Part shown: piece by piece, positions 34,961-43,942 of the stretch
Numbering within the stretch: the first letter of the stretch is position 1
How the letters are laid out: every line of letters starts with the position of its first letter
Assembly (NCBI RefSeq): GCF_014490035.1
Contig: NZ_CP061008.1
Coordinates: forward strand, 620,001-684,000
Direction: 5' to 3'
DNA: 64,000 bases
Source: Achromobacter xylosoxidans
GTDB lineage: Bacteria > Pseudomonadota > Gammaproteobacteria > Burkholderiales > Burkholderiaceae_B
Made by a program: the position numbers and the translations under genes
The notes under the pieces: generated by a model
Database searches by the model: none
Told to the model about the DNA's origin: nothing
What the model saw: the letters and a program-made list of their open reading frames with translations, nothing else

Positions 34961-35776
34961 ATGACCCGCAACGACCTGAATGTCGAACGCGTCCGCCACA
35001 ACCTGAAGATGCGCACGCTGACCGTGGCCAGCGTCGAACGCGTCGCCGGCCTGATGGCCCGCGTCACCTTCACCGGCGACGAGCTGCAGGACTTCGTGTC
35101 CGCCTCGTTCGACGACCACGTGAAGCTGTTCTTTCCCGCCGATCCGTCCTTGCCGCCGGCGCTGCCGGCCGTGACTCCGGACGGCATAAAGTTCCCCGAA
35201 GGCGCGCCCAAGCCCGCCGCCCGTGACTACACGCCGCGCTTTTTCGACGCGGCGCGCAAGGAACTCGTCATCGATTTCGTGCTGCACGGCGACGGCCCCG
35301 CGTCCACCTGGGCTGAACAGGCCGAACCCGGCCAGCAACTGGGCATAGGCGGGCCGCGCGGCTCCTTCGTCGTGCCGACGGGCTTCGACTGGCATGTGCT
35401 GATCGGCGATGAAACCGCCTTGCCCGCCATCGCCCGCCGCCTGGAAGAGCTGCCGGCCAGCGCGCAGGCGCTGGTGCTGATCGAAGTGCCGGATGCCTCC
35501 AATGAAATCCCGCTGGCCACCGCGGCGCAGGCTTCGGTGCGCTGGCTGCATCGCAACGGCACCGCGCCGGGCTACAGCACCCTGTTGCTGGAAGCCGCGC
35601 GCGAGCTGACGCTGCCGCCGGGTGAAGGCTATGCCTGGGTGGCCGCGGAATCAGCCGCGGCCAAGGCGGTGCGGGAAATCATGGTGGCGCAGCACGGCGT
35701 CGACAAGAGCCGCATCCGCGCCGCCAGCTACTGGAAACGCGGCGCCGTGGCCGTGCACGAATCGCACGAAGGCTGA
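34961..35776 (+). CDS. yqjH: YqjH-like siderophore-interacting FAD ferric reductase
   Basis: A 271-residue cytoplasmic flavoprotein of the SIP family. The FAD-binding barrel has RVTFTGDELQDF and DYTPRFFDAARKELVIDFVL (RxYTxR-type flavin motif seen as RDYTPRFFD) and HGDGPASTWAEQAEPGQQLG. The NAD(P)H domain holds IGDETALPAIARRLEEL and the C-terminal SIP signature YAWVAAESAAAKAVREIM, ending with SYWKRG. The enzyme would reduce ferric siderophores to release iron. It starts 22 bases after the PadR gene and shares its promoter; GGAG is 6 bases before the ATG. Confidence 0.92.
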   Translation: MTRNDLNVERVRHNLKMRTLTVASVERVAGLMARVTFTGDELQDFVSASFDDHVKLFFPADPSLPPALPAVTPDGIKFPEGAPKPAARDYTPRFFDAARKELVIDFVLHGDGPASTWAEQAEPGQQLGIGGPRGSFVVPTGFDWHVLIGDETALPAIARRLEELPASAQALVLIEVPDASNEIPLATAAQASVRWLHRNGTAPGYSTLLLEAARELTLPPGEGYAWVAAESAAAKAVREIMVAQHGVDKSRIRAASYWKRGAVAVHESHEG

Positions 35777-35810
35777 ATCGATGCGTAGGCTGGCAAGGGG
35801 ATAAAGACCT

Positions 35811-36689
35811 TCAGCTGCCGGCCAACGCCAGCAGATTGCGCACGCGCCCGCCCGCGCCTTGCTCGCGCACCGCCAGGCCCAGCACCGCGCGCGGCCAGTC
35901 CAGCGCGAAGGGGCGGTACACCACGCCGTCGGGACGCAGATGGCGCAGCGATTCCGGCACGATGGCCACGCCCATGCCCGCCGCCACCAGGTTCACCGCT
36001 GACGACAGTTGCGGCGCGCGCTGGCCGATCTGCGGATTCAGCCCATGCTGGCGGCAGGCCGCCATGATGTCGGCGCTGAGTCCATAGCCGGATTTGCGCG
36101 AATACAGGATGAAGCGTTCCTGCTCCAGATCGGCGGGCGCCAGCCGCTTGCGCCGCGCCAATGCATGGCCCAGCGGCAGCGCCACCACCAGCGGTTCCTG
36201 CGCCAGTTGCGTGAACGCCAGGCCGCCGTCCAGCGCGAAGGGCGGACGCACGAAGGCCGCGTCGATCGCGCCGCTGCGCAGCTGCGCCACCAGCGTTTCG
36301 CTATCGCCCTGCGACAGCGTCATTTCCACGTCCGGATAGCGCTGCCGGTACTGCCGTATCAGTTCCGTCACCACGCCGCTGAAGGACGCGGACTCCGTGA
36401 ATCCCAATGTCAGTTCGCCGACTTCACCGCGCGCGGCCCGCTGCGCCGTACGCACGGCTGCCTCGGCGCGTTGCAGGATATCCTGCGCGCAGACCAGGAA
36501 GGCGCGTCCGGCATCGTTCAGCGCGACGCCGCGGCCGGTGCGATCGAACAGCGGCGTGCCGACTTCCTGCTCCAGCTGGCGGATCTGCTGCGACAGCGGC
36601 GGCTGCGCCATGCCCAGCTGTTCCGCGGCGCGGGTGAAGTGCTGGGCCTCGGCGGTGGCGACGAAGTAACGCAGATGGCGCAGTTCCAT
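35811..36689 (-). CDS. LysR-family regulator (BenM/CatM-like)
   Basis: A 292-residue regulator. The start at 36689 gives the family N-terminus MELRHLRYFVATAEAQHFTR, then AAEQLGMAQPPLSQQIRQLE; the frame extends 16 codons upstream without family match. The effector domain begins near residue 90 (GELTLGFTESASF). The first 60 residues resemble the BenM/CatM/CbbR-like group that answers small aromatic or organic acids. It is divergent from the isocitrate-lyase-family gene and probably controls it through the palindromes in the 103-base gap. Confidence 0.9.
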   Translation of the reverse strand: MELRHLRYFVATAEAQHFTRAAEQLGMAQPPLSQQIRQLEQEVGTPLFDRTGRGVALNDAGRAFLVCAQDILQRAEAAVRTAQRAARGEVGELTLGFTESASFSGVVTELIRQYRQRYPDVEMTLSQGDSETLVAQLRSGAIDAAFVRPPFALDGGLAFTQLAQEPLVVALPLGHALARRKRLAPADLEQERFILYSRKSGYGLSADIMAACRQHGLNPQIGQRAPQLSSAVNLVAAGMGVAIVPESLRHLRPDGVVYRPFALDWPRAVLGLAVREQGAGGRVRNLLALAGS

Positions 36690-36694
36690 ATCTG

Positions 36695-36718
36695 TACTTT
36701 TAAAGTATTGATTATCAA
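36695..36718. promoter_or_regulatory. Adjacent palindromes in LysR/lyase intergenic region
   Basis: TACTTTTAAAGTA (36695-36707) and TTGATTATCAA (36708-36718) are odd-length near-perfect palindromes lying back to back, A/T-rich in a G/C-rich surround. They begin six bases upstream of the LysR start and about 75 bases before the lyase start, the usual place for a LysR autoregulatory and activation site. Confidence 0.5.
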
Positions 36719-36792
36719 TTTTCCATATATTGGACATTCTATTGCGACGCGCCGATCATGCATACATCGACGACACCCGCAAAGGAATCCGC

Positions 36793-37653
36793 ATGAATGC
36801 CCCCATCAAACCCAGCACCCTGTTGCGCCAGCACCTGGCCCGCGACATCGTCGTGGCGCCCGGCGCTTATGACGGCATGTCCGCGCGTCTGGTGGCCGCC
36901 GCGGGTTTTTCCGCTGTCTACGCCAGCGGCGGCGCCATCGCCCGCGCGGCCGGCTATCCGGACATCGGCCTGCTCAGCTTTACCGAGGTCATGGACCGCG
37001 TGGAAAAGATTGTGGACGCCAGCGGCCTGCCGGTGGTGGCTGATGCCGATACCGGCTTCGGCGGCTCGGCCAACGTGGAGCGCACGGTGCGCATCATGGA
37101 ACGCGCCGGCGTGGCGGCCTTCCATATCGAAGACCAGTCCTTTCCCAAGCGCTGCGGCCACCTGGACGACAAGAGCCTGGTTCCCGCCGAGGAAATGTGC
37201 CGCAAGGTGCACATCGCGCGGCAGACCCTGAGCGACCCCGATGCGCTGGTGATTGCCCGCACCGACGCCATCGCCGTCGAAGGCTTCGAGGCCGCGCTGT
37301 CGCGCGCCGAACGCTACCTGAAGGCGGGCGCGGACATGATCTTCGTGGAAGCGCCCGAGACGCTGGAGCAGATCCGCGCCATCGCCGAACGCCTGCCGGG
37401 CCTAAAGCTCATCAACATGTTCTACGGCGGCAAGACGCCGCTCACGCCGCTGGCCGACCTGGCGGCCATGGGCTACCGCCTGGCGATCATTCCGTCGGAC
37501 CTGCAGCGCGCCGCCATCCACGCCATGCAGGCCACGCTGGCGGCGATCAAGCAGACGGGCGACAGCAGCGCGCTGGCCGATCAGCTCACCAGCTTCAAGG
37601 AGCGGGAAGAGATCGTGCAGACGCGCCGCTACCTGGCGCTGGACGCGCAGTAG
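36793..37653 (+). CDS. Isocitrate lyase/PEP mutase-family C-C lyase
   Basis: A 286-residue TIM-barrel enzyme. It has DADTGFGGSANVERTVRIME (metal-binding Asp), EDQSFPKRCGHLDDKSLVP with the catalytic K(R)CGH loop, and IARTDAIAVEGFEAALSRA. The family includes methylisocitrate lyase (PrpB), oxaloacetate decarboxylase and 2,3-dimethylmalate lyase. The lack of other prp genes nearby argues against a propionate role, so carboxyphosphonoenolpyruvate-type or dimethylmalate-type chemistry are alternatives. ATG at 36793 has AAAGGA 9 bases upstream. It stands alone opposite its LysR gene. Confidence 0.88.
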   Translation: MNAPIKPSTLLRQHLARDIVVAPGAYDGMSARLVAAAGFSAVYASGGAIARAAGYPDIGLLSFTEVMDRVEKIVDASGLPVVADADTGFGGSANVERTVRIMERAGVAAFHIEDQSFPKRCGHLDDKSLVPAEEMCRKVHIARQTLSDPDALVIARTDAIAVEGFEAALSRAERYLKAGADMIFVEAPETLEQIRAIAERLPGLKLINMFYGGKTPLTPLADLAAMGYRLAIIPSDLQRAAIHAMQATLAAIKQTGDSSALADQLTSFKEREEIVQTRRYLALDAQ

Positions 37654-37663
37654 GCGCGCGGCG

Positions 37664-40534
37664 CTAGCGGGTGCAGCGGCTGGGCAGGCTCAGCGGCCAC
37701 AGCCGCTGGTTGTGCGAACCATACAGCGTGCGCATGCCGCATACCATTTCCACCCGCGCCACCTGCTTGCCGGAGGCGTCGATGATCATCGACTCCTCCA
37801 CCGTGGACACCACCGCGCGGCCGTTGCTGAACGGCGCGACCGCCCGGTAATCCGCGGCGATCGCCAGCTTGCCCTGCGCGTCCACGTAACCGTAGCCGCT
37901 ATCGATGCCGACCGGCGCCAGGCCCTCGCGCAGCGGGCCCAGCGCGTCGAACGCGGGACCGGCCAGGGCGCCCTTGCCGTCCAGCGCGCGCATGCCGCGG
38001 TTGGACACGCGTGTTACCGCGCGGCCTTCGGAATAGGCTGACGCAAGGCCCTCGACGGAGAGCCGCTTCTTGCCGTCCAGGCCGGTGTAGTCGGTCATCT
38101 CCCGGTTGCCCGCGTAGTAATGCCGCAGCAGCATGTCGGAGCCCTGCGGCCAGCGCCATTCGCCGGCGGGCAGCGCGGTCACGGTCTTGCCCTGGTCGTC
38201 GATCAGGCGCGGACCGTCTTCGCCCGTCAGCAGGGCGCGGGCGGGCTCGCCGCGGAAGGTGCCGGCAGTGGCGGACAGCGGTGCGATCTGCCATTGGCCC
38301 TGACTGTCCAGATAGCCCTGGCGCGGCTGGCGGCGCAGCACCGTCCAGTCGCCCATGCGCACGTAGTCCGCGTCTTCCATGTCCACCGCTTCCGAGCCGT
38401 CAGGCGCAATGGTCCAGCGGTGCTTGTCGTCGCTGGCCGCAATGGCGCCGTCGCTGTCCACGCCGACCGACAGCTTGGGGCGGAAGGCGGTCAGTGCGCG
38501 GCCTTCGGCGTTGAAGACGGCGGCGGGACGTTCGTACTCTTCCTGCTGCGGGCCGGCCTGGCGCAGCTTCCAGATCTTGGCGGCGATGCGTTCGGCGCTG
38601 TGGTGGCTGGGCGGCACGATCCACTTGCCTTGCAGGTCGATGACCCCGACGCGGTCCTGGCCCAGCGAGGCGACCGCCTGGCCGTCCAGGAAAAGGCCGA
38701 TGTCCTGGAACGCGGGCGCGGCGATTTCCTTGCCGGCGACGAAGTCGTACAGGCCCCAGGGCGAGCCCTCGGCCGCGGTCTTGAGGAAGCGGACCACGCC
38801 GGGGGCGACGATCTGCGCCTCGAAGAAGTCGCGGGGCAGGTCGTAGGTCTTGCCGCTGCGGTCCAGCATGCGGCTCACGCCATCGGCGTAGGCGGGCGCA
38901 TAGCCATGGCGGAACGGCCCGATGTGCTGCTGCGCGGGCAGATCCATGGGCTTGCCCATGGCATCGAGCAGCAGCAGGCCCGCGGCGGTCTGGGCGGCGT
39001 AGCGCAACTGCTCCGCCTTGAGTCCTGCGGCTTCCGCATCCGCCTGCGTGTCGTAATCCTCGTCGGATCCGTCCAGCGGGATGATGCTGCGCCAGGTCGG
39101 GTCGGAGGCAATGCCGCCGTCGGCCAGCAGCAGGCCGGCGCCGTCCTCGGTGCATTGGCAGTGGTCCTGGGCCAGCAGGCCCAGCGCGCTGCCGGGTATG
39201 TCCAGCGGCAGCTCCTTGAGCGAGCGGCTCTTGGCGGCTTCCACGGTTTCGGGCTTGAGCAGCAGGCGGCCTTCATCGTTCAGCACGTTGAGCAGTTCGC
39301 CTTCCTGCTTGAACAGCCACAGCTTGCCCTGGCTGACCACCATCCTGCCGGTGTCCTTGAGCCAGGCGGGAGCCGTGTCGCCGTGCAGCCAGCTGCCCAT
39401 CGGCGTCAACAGGCCAACCGGCACGCGTTCCTCGTTCGAGAACAGCACGTAGCCGTTCTGGTCCTCGGCCACGAACAGGCCCGCGCCCAGCGTCAGCGGC
39501 TCCGCGCGCCCTGGAACCAGTGCCATCTGCTTGCCGCCAGACGGGTAGACGATGGCGTCGCCGTGGCGCTGCGATTCCTGGGCCTCGGCGGACGTGAGCG
39601 TGACGACGGGCTTGCCGCCGCTGTCCAGCACGACATAGGAATTGCGGCCGAGCTCGGCGCTCCAGAATGCCTTGGTCACGGGCCTCAGGCTGCGGTAGCC
39701 CTGGTCCGCGCCCACGGGCTTGCCGTCGCGGTCCAGCAGCAGCGCATCGCCGTCGCCATAGGCGACGGCCATCGAGCCGTCTTCGCCCGGCACCGAGATA
39801 TCCTGATAGTTGGGCTCGATCACCCACTTCCAGTCCCGGTCCACCAGGCCGTACCGGCCTTCCTTGTTGATGGCGATGTACAGGCCGTTGCCATAGGACT
39901 TGAAGATGCTGACATCGGCGTCGCTGTAGCGGCGTTCGCCGGTGCTGGAGCGGTACTCCGGCTTGTACTCCACCGTCGCCAGCGCCGGCACGCCCGCGCC
40001 CACGTGCAAGGACTGCACCCCTTCGTCCATCGGTTCGCCCACCGGCTGGCCCTTGCGGTCGATCAAGAGATAGCGGCCGTCCAACACGGCCACGGTCAGG
40101 CCGATCTCGGCATAGTCCTGCACGGCGTCGTAGCGCGGCGGCACCGCCATCCGGCCTTTGGTGTCGATGAAGCCCCACTTGCCTTTCCATTTCACCGCGG
40201 CCAGGCCGTGACGGAAATCGCCCACCGCCTCGAAGATGGGCGAAATCGCCAGCCGGCCGTTCTGGTCCAGGAAGCCCCAGGCATGGCGGCGCAGCGAATG
40301 ATCGCGCGGCACGCGGTCGATGTTCACCAGCGCGGACGGCAGCAGCACTGCGGCGCGCTGGTCCGCCAGCGTGCGGATGCAGCCGTTGGCGTAGGGGCTG
40401 ATATCGTCGTCGGCCGCGACGCTATACGGCTTCTCATCGATGCAGTACGAGTATTGCGCATGCGCCGACAGGGACGCGCCCAGCGCGGCCAGGGCGCAGG
40501 CAAGGCGGGTGGTGCGTATCGCGCGTGACTTCAT
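37664..40534 (-). CDS. Large exported WG-repeat protein (downstream member of pair)
   Basis: A 956-residue protein with signal peptide MKSRAIRTTRLACALAALGA to AHAQ at the chosen start (40534); the frame before it is basic and not used. WG (KWG) repeats are clear near the N-terminus (HAWGFLDQNGRLAISPIFEA, KGKWGFIDTKGRMAVPPRYD) and the C-terminus (YGYVDAQGKLAIAADYRAVA), and weaker in between. Such repeats form beta-propeller-like or solenoid binding surfaces. No enzyme motif is visible. The gene overlaps its upstream partner by four bases and ends with an odd Cys-containing tail (RVEMVCGMRTLYGSHNQ). Location is periplasmic or surface. Confidence 0.82.
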   Translation of the reverse strand: MKSRAIRTTRLACALAALGASLSAHAQYSYCIDEKPYSVAADDDISPYANGCIRTLADQRAAVLLPSALVNIDRVPRDHSLRRHAWGFLDQNGRLAISPIFEAVGDFRHGLAAVKWKGKWGFIDTKGRMAVPPRYDAVQDYAEIGLTVAVLDGRYLLIDRKGQPVGEPMDEGVQSLHVGAGVPALATVEYKPEYRSSTGERRYSDADVSIFKSYGNGLYIAINKEGRYGLVDRDWKWVIEPNYQDISVPGEDGSMAVAYGDGDALLLDRDGKPVGADQGYRSLRPVTKAFWSAELGRNSYVVLDSGGKPVVTLTSAEAQESQRHGDAIVYPSGGKQMALVPGRAEPLTLGAGLFVAEDQNGYVLFSNEERVPVGLLTPMGSWLHGDTAPAWLKDTGRMVVSQGKLWLFKQEGELLNVLNDEGRLLLKPETVEAAKSRSLKELPLDIPGSALGLLAQDHCQCTEDGAGLLLADGGIASDPTWRSIIPLDGSDEDYDTQADAEAAGLKAEQLRYAAQTAAGLLLLDAMGKPMDLPAQQHIGPFRHGYAPAYADGVSRMLDRSGKTYDLPRDFFEAQIVAPGVVRFLKTAAEGSPWGLYDFVAGKEIAAPAFQDIGLFLDGQAVASLGQDRVGVIDLQGKWIVPPSHHSAERIAAKIWKLRQAGPQQEEYERPAAVFNAEGRALTAFRPKLSVGVDSDGAIAASDDKHRWTIAPDGSEAVDMEDADYVRMGDWTVLRRQPRQGYLDSQGQWQIAPLSATAGTFRGEPARALLTGEDGPRLIDDQGKTVTALPAGEWRWPQGSDMLLRHYYAGNREMTDYTGLDGKKRLSVEGLASAYSEGRAVTRVSNRGMRALDGKGALAGPAFDALGPLREGLAPVGIDSGYGYVDAQGKLAIAADYRAVAPFSNGRAVVSTVEESMIIDASGKQVARVEMVCGMRTLYGSHNQRLWPLSLPSRCTR

Positions 40535-43500
40535 GGTTGTTTCGCTTTGGCGTTGTCGGGGGCGAGTTCGAACTTGTCGGCCACGGGGCAATCCATTTTC
40601 TGCTGCGGCCAGGTAATCCTGCCCTGGTCGTCCAGGATGGTTACCGTGTCGCATACCTCGGTGAACGTGGCGATGGGCACGCCCTTGGTGTCGATGTACT
40701 GCGTGTTCCGGCCCTGATGGTTGCTGCGGACCAGCGCGCGTTCCTCGCTGAAGTTGCCGGCCCAGGTAAAGACAGGCGGAATCGCATAGCGTCCCGTCAG
40801 GTCGATATAGCCATATAGCGTGCCGGAATACTGCAGGCGGCGCGCCACCGCCAGGCCGTTGTTCAGCGGGCCCAGCGTGTCGAAGTGCGGTCCCACGATG
40901 CGCTTGCCGCTGGCATCGATGAAGCCATGCCTGCCATTGCCCGAGCGGCTGCGATAGGGCGCCACGCCTTCGTTGGCGCTGCGGTCTTCCACGCTGTAGG
41001 TGCCGTCGATGCGCGTGATCTCGCGGCCTTGCAGGTCCGTCATGATGCTGACGGAATTTTCCGAGTCGTGGAACACGATGCGCTGCATGGTTGCCAGCGG
41101 CGAGCCGTCGCCCAGCTTGCCCAGCACGGTCTTGCCGTCCTGGTCGATCACGCGGTAGCTGGAGCCGGTGTAGGCGCGCGCCAGTCCCTCGGGCTGCCCG
41201 AAGAATGGATTGAACTCGCCATAGATGGCCGGGACCTTCATGTTGCCGCGCGCGTCGATGGCGCCCTCGCGGTCGTCATGCTCGATGTAGAGCCAGTGCT
41301 GGTACAGCTCCGTGCGCTTGGCCCTGCCGTCGGAGACGCGCGTGGCGCCGCCCTGTGCGTCGAACACCATGGTTCCTCCGCTCGCCAGCGCGCCCAGGTA
41401 GCGTCCGTCCTTCAGGCGCTCCGGCTTGCCGGTAATGGGCTCGCTGGACTTGCCGGTACGCAGGTTCACCAAGCGGTAGGTGGTATCGAAAGAGCTGCGG
41501 GCGCGCTGTCCGGAAACGTTGTCCTCGACCAGCATGAGGCCGTTGCCCAGATACTCGAGCTTGTACGAGCTCTCCTGCGTGGCGGGCACCACCCATTTTC
41601 CCTCGCGGTTCATGACGCCCCAGCGATCCTGCTGCTGGACCTTGGCCCAGTCGTCTTCGAACTTCTCCATGCTTTCGTACACGGGCTTGACGGCGGGCGC
41701 GCCCTTGGCGACGTTCCAGATGCCCCAGCGGTTCTCGCGGTTTTCGTCCGGCGCGCGGTACTGGATCAGTTCGCCGTCGAAGTACCTGGCGCCGTCCAGC
41801 ACCTCGGCCGGGACCGCGACGGCCTTGCCGCGGGCGTCGATCAGCTGGTCGCCGTCGCTGCGGCTGCGTCCCGAGGCCGCCTGCGCGTAGCCGCCGCGGA
41901 ACGGATGGATGACGCTGTAGTGGGGCGGCACCGACCAGTTGCCGTCGGCATCGATAGCGCCATATTTGCCGTTGGCGGCGCGCACGGGCAAGGGCATGGA
42001 CACGTCGTAGCTGGACATGTCCTCCCAGTCCGGGTTGGTCACGATCTTGCCCTTGGCCGTCAGGATGCCGAGAGGCTGCGTATAGTCCAGCGGCCGCAAC
42101 AGGGCCAGCGGCAGGCTGTCCGCGCTGGCCCGGCCGTGGGCGGACTCGCGGGCGGAAAAAGGCCTGATGTCGTAATCCTGCAGGCGAGCGAGGGTGTCTG
42201 CGTCCAGCAGCGGCTTGCCTTCGCGCGTATAGATCTGCAGCAGGCCGCCGCCGGTGTCGGGAGCGGCATCCGCGCTCGTCGCTTGCATGGCGGCTGCGGA
42301 GGCGTCCACTGCAGCGGCTGCTACGTCCATTGCGGCAGGCGTGGCGACGTCGACGGCCACGGTCTCGGCTTCCGAGGCGGCGGCTGCTGCGGCGACCGCT
42401 TCCTGCGCGGAAACTGCGGCGTCGGCCGAGGCCTCCACCGCCTCGCCGGGGCCATCATCAGCGACCGCGGCGGCGCCGGCTGCTGCGGCATCGGCTGCCG
42501 CGGCAGCATCGACCGCCATATCCACGGCGCGCGGAGGCAGGGATGCCGTCACCCAGGCCTGCCCGTTGCTCAGCTGCACGCGGCCATTGCGCGCGTCTAT
42601 CTTGCGGAAGTTGCCGGCGGGGTCGATCAGCAGTACGGCGTCGTCATCGATCATGACGCGCCAGCCCTCGCGTTCATCCAGGCCGATGTAATTGCCCTTG
42701 AATGCATGCTGGACGCCGAGCTTGCCGTTCAACAGCAGCGCTTTGCCCGCGCCTTTCTGCTTGACCAGCCACAGCCCCGGCCCCGCCAGCTGCACGTGCT
42801 CGTAGCGCTGCTTGTGGATGGTCTTGCCGCGCGGATCGACGAACGTCCAGCCCGCGTCGCGGCTCACCGCCAGCACGTCGCCGTCGCGCAGCGCGGGTTC
42901 GCGGGCGCGCAACACGTCCGGCGCGATCGCCCAGCGGGCCTGCTCGTCCAGCAGGCCCCACCAGCCGCTGTAGCGCGAATCGCGCAACTGGGCAGGCAGG
43001 TAGCCGCCGCTGGGCGCAGCCAGCGCCATGACGCCGGCGGGCAGCGCCGTCGCCTTGCCGGTTGCAGTGTTGAACAGGCGCGGCGGCATGGGCATCTCCA
43101 TCGATGCCAGCTTCTGCCCCCGTTGGAAGCCCCAGGAACGCGTGCCCAGCTCGAAGGTCTTGACGATGTTGCCCTTGCGGTCGATCAGCACGTCGTGCCC
43201 GTCTTCCTCGGCCAGCGCGGTGCCCTCGGCGTTAAAGCCCGTCGCCTCGGAAAAGCGCGGCTTGATCGCCCATTGCCCTTGCGTATCGATATAGCCCCAT
43301 AGCCCATCCTGGTTCACGGCGGCCAGGCCGTTCTGAAAGGACTTGGCCTCCCGGAAGGACGGAGCGATGGCCATGCGGCCTCGCTTGTCGAGATAGCCCC
43401 AGCGTCCGGCGTCGTCATCGGCCGACCCGGTCAGCACCGCGGCCAGGCCTTCATGGAAGGCCTGCTGGCATTCCAGGTTGGCGCCGTTGTATTCGTTGTA

Positions 43501-43617
43501 GCCAGGGGCGCACTGGTCGATCCAGTTGGACCTGGCTTGCGCCGCGCCGGGGACGGCGGGTAGGGCGGCCAGCGCCACGGCCAGCGCCAGCGGTTTGAGG
43601 GCGAGCGGGGTCTTCAT
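40531..43617 (-). CDS. Large exported WG-repeat protein with Ala-rich insert (upstream member)
   Basis: A 1028-residue exported protein with signal peptide MKTPLALKPLALAVALAALP to AQA. WG repeats near residues 65-135 are textbook (GRWGYLDKRGRMAIAPSFRE, GLWGYIDTQGQWAIKPRFSE) and recur near the C-terminus (NGRHGFIDASGKRIVGPHFD, TLYGYIDLTGRYAIPPVF). Residues about 360-460 are an Ala/Val/Asp/Glu-rich low-complexity stretch with over 40 alanines and no aromatic residues, probably a flexible or helical spacer splitting two repeat blocks. It ends in a Cys pair context (FTEVCDTVTILD, KMDCPVADKF) also seen at the C-terminus of its partner. Function unknown; the overlap implies the two proteins act together. 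Confidence 0.82.
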   Translation of the reverse strand: MKTPLALKPLALAVALAALPAVPGAAQARSNWIDQCAPGYNEYNGANLECQQAFHEGLAAVLTGSADDDAGRWGYLDKRGRMAIAPSFREAKSFQNGLAAVNQDGLWGYIDTQGQWAIKPRFSEATGFNAEGTALAEEDGHDVLIDRKGNIVKTFELGTRSWGFQRGQKLASMEMPMPPRLFNTATGKATALPAGVMALAAPSGGYLPAQLRDSRYSGWWGLLDEQARWAIAPDVLRAREPALRDGDVLAVSRDAGWTFVDPRGKTIHKQRYEHVQLAGPGLWLVKQKGAGKALLLNGKLGVQHAFKGNYIGLDEREGWRVMIDDDAVLLIDPAGNFRKIDARNGRVQLSNGQAWVTASLPPRAVDMAVDAAAAADAAAAGAAAVADDGPGEAVEASADAAVSAQEAVAAAAAASEAETVAVDVATPAAMDVAAAAVDASAAAMQATSADAAPDTGGGLLQIYTREGKPLLDADTLARLQDYDIRPFSARESAHGRASADSLPLALLRPLDYTQPLGILTAKGKIVTNPDWEDMSSYDVSMPLPVRAANGKYGAIDADGNWSVPPHYSVIHPFRGGYAQAASGRSRSDGDQLIDARGKAVAVPAEVLDGARYFDGELIQYRAPDENRENRWGIWNVAKGAPAVKPVYESMEKFEDDWAKVQQQDRWGVMNREGKWVVPATQESSYKLEYLGNGLMLVEDNVSGQRARSSFDTTYRLVNLRTGKSSEPITGKPERLKDGRYLGALASGGTMVFDAQGGATRVSDGRAKRTELYQHWLYIEHDDREGAIDARGNMKVPAIYGEFNPFFGQPEGLARAYTGSSYRVIDQDGKTVLGKLGDGSPLATMQRIVFHDSENSVSIMTDLQGREITRIDGTYSVEDRSANEGVAPYRSRSGNGRHGFIDASGKRIVGPHFDTLGPLNNGLAVARRLQYSGTLYGYIDLTGRYAIPPVFTWAGNFSEERALVRSNHQGRNTQYIDTKGVPIATFTEVCDTVTILDDQGRITWPQQKMDCPVADKFELAPDNAKAKQP

Positions 43618-43942
43618 CGTGCAGCGGCGCGGGCTGCAACCGCGCAAGCGTAAAGGCCGGGCTGGGCGTGCCACATGGTCGTATGCCTGCCAAGAATGAT
43701 GGGAAAGGCAGCACTGTAACCAGCGTCAGCCTGCAATTGCACGGCAAATGTAACTGTAGAAAACAAACCGTTAACAACACCGCTGCCGCTGCCCGGAAAG
43801 CGCGGGTTTCAGGACTGCGATGGCATTCCCGCCATGCATGCAGCGGACAAAAAATAATCGGTTGATGCGTGCGCCCGGCGGCCCTGTAATGGACGCCGGT
43901 GCCTGCTTGCACGCGGGCGACGTTCCACTGCCGAGGTCCGCC
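43618..43942. other. 325-base divergent intergenic region
   Basis: This gap between the WG-repeat operon and the MFS gene contains an A/T-rich stretch at about 43735-43780 suited to divergent promoters, with no clear operator dyad. An in-frame start at 43820 or 43889 would extend the MFS protein but adds no membrane or family sequence. I see no other gene or RNA in it. Confidence 0.4.

Noticed and set aside
37197..37667. Alternative reading frame at the end of the isocitrate-lyase-family gene
   Set aside because: It lies inside the clear lyase frame, which keeps all family motifs through to its stop.
38120..40528. Long plus-strand frame opposite the WG-repeat gene
   Set aside because: Repeat-rich high-GC gene on the other strand explains it; there is no ribosome-binding site or export signal.
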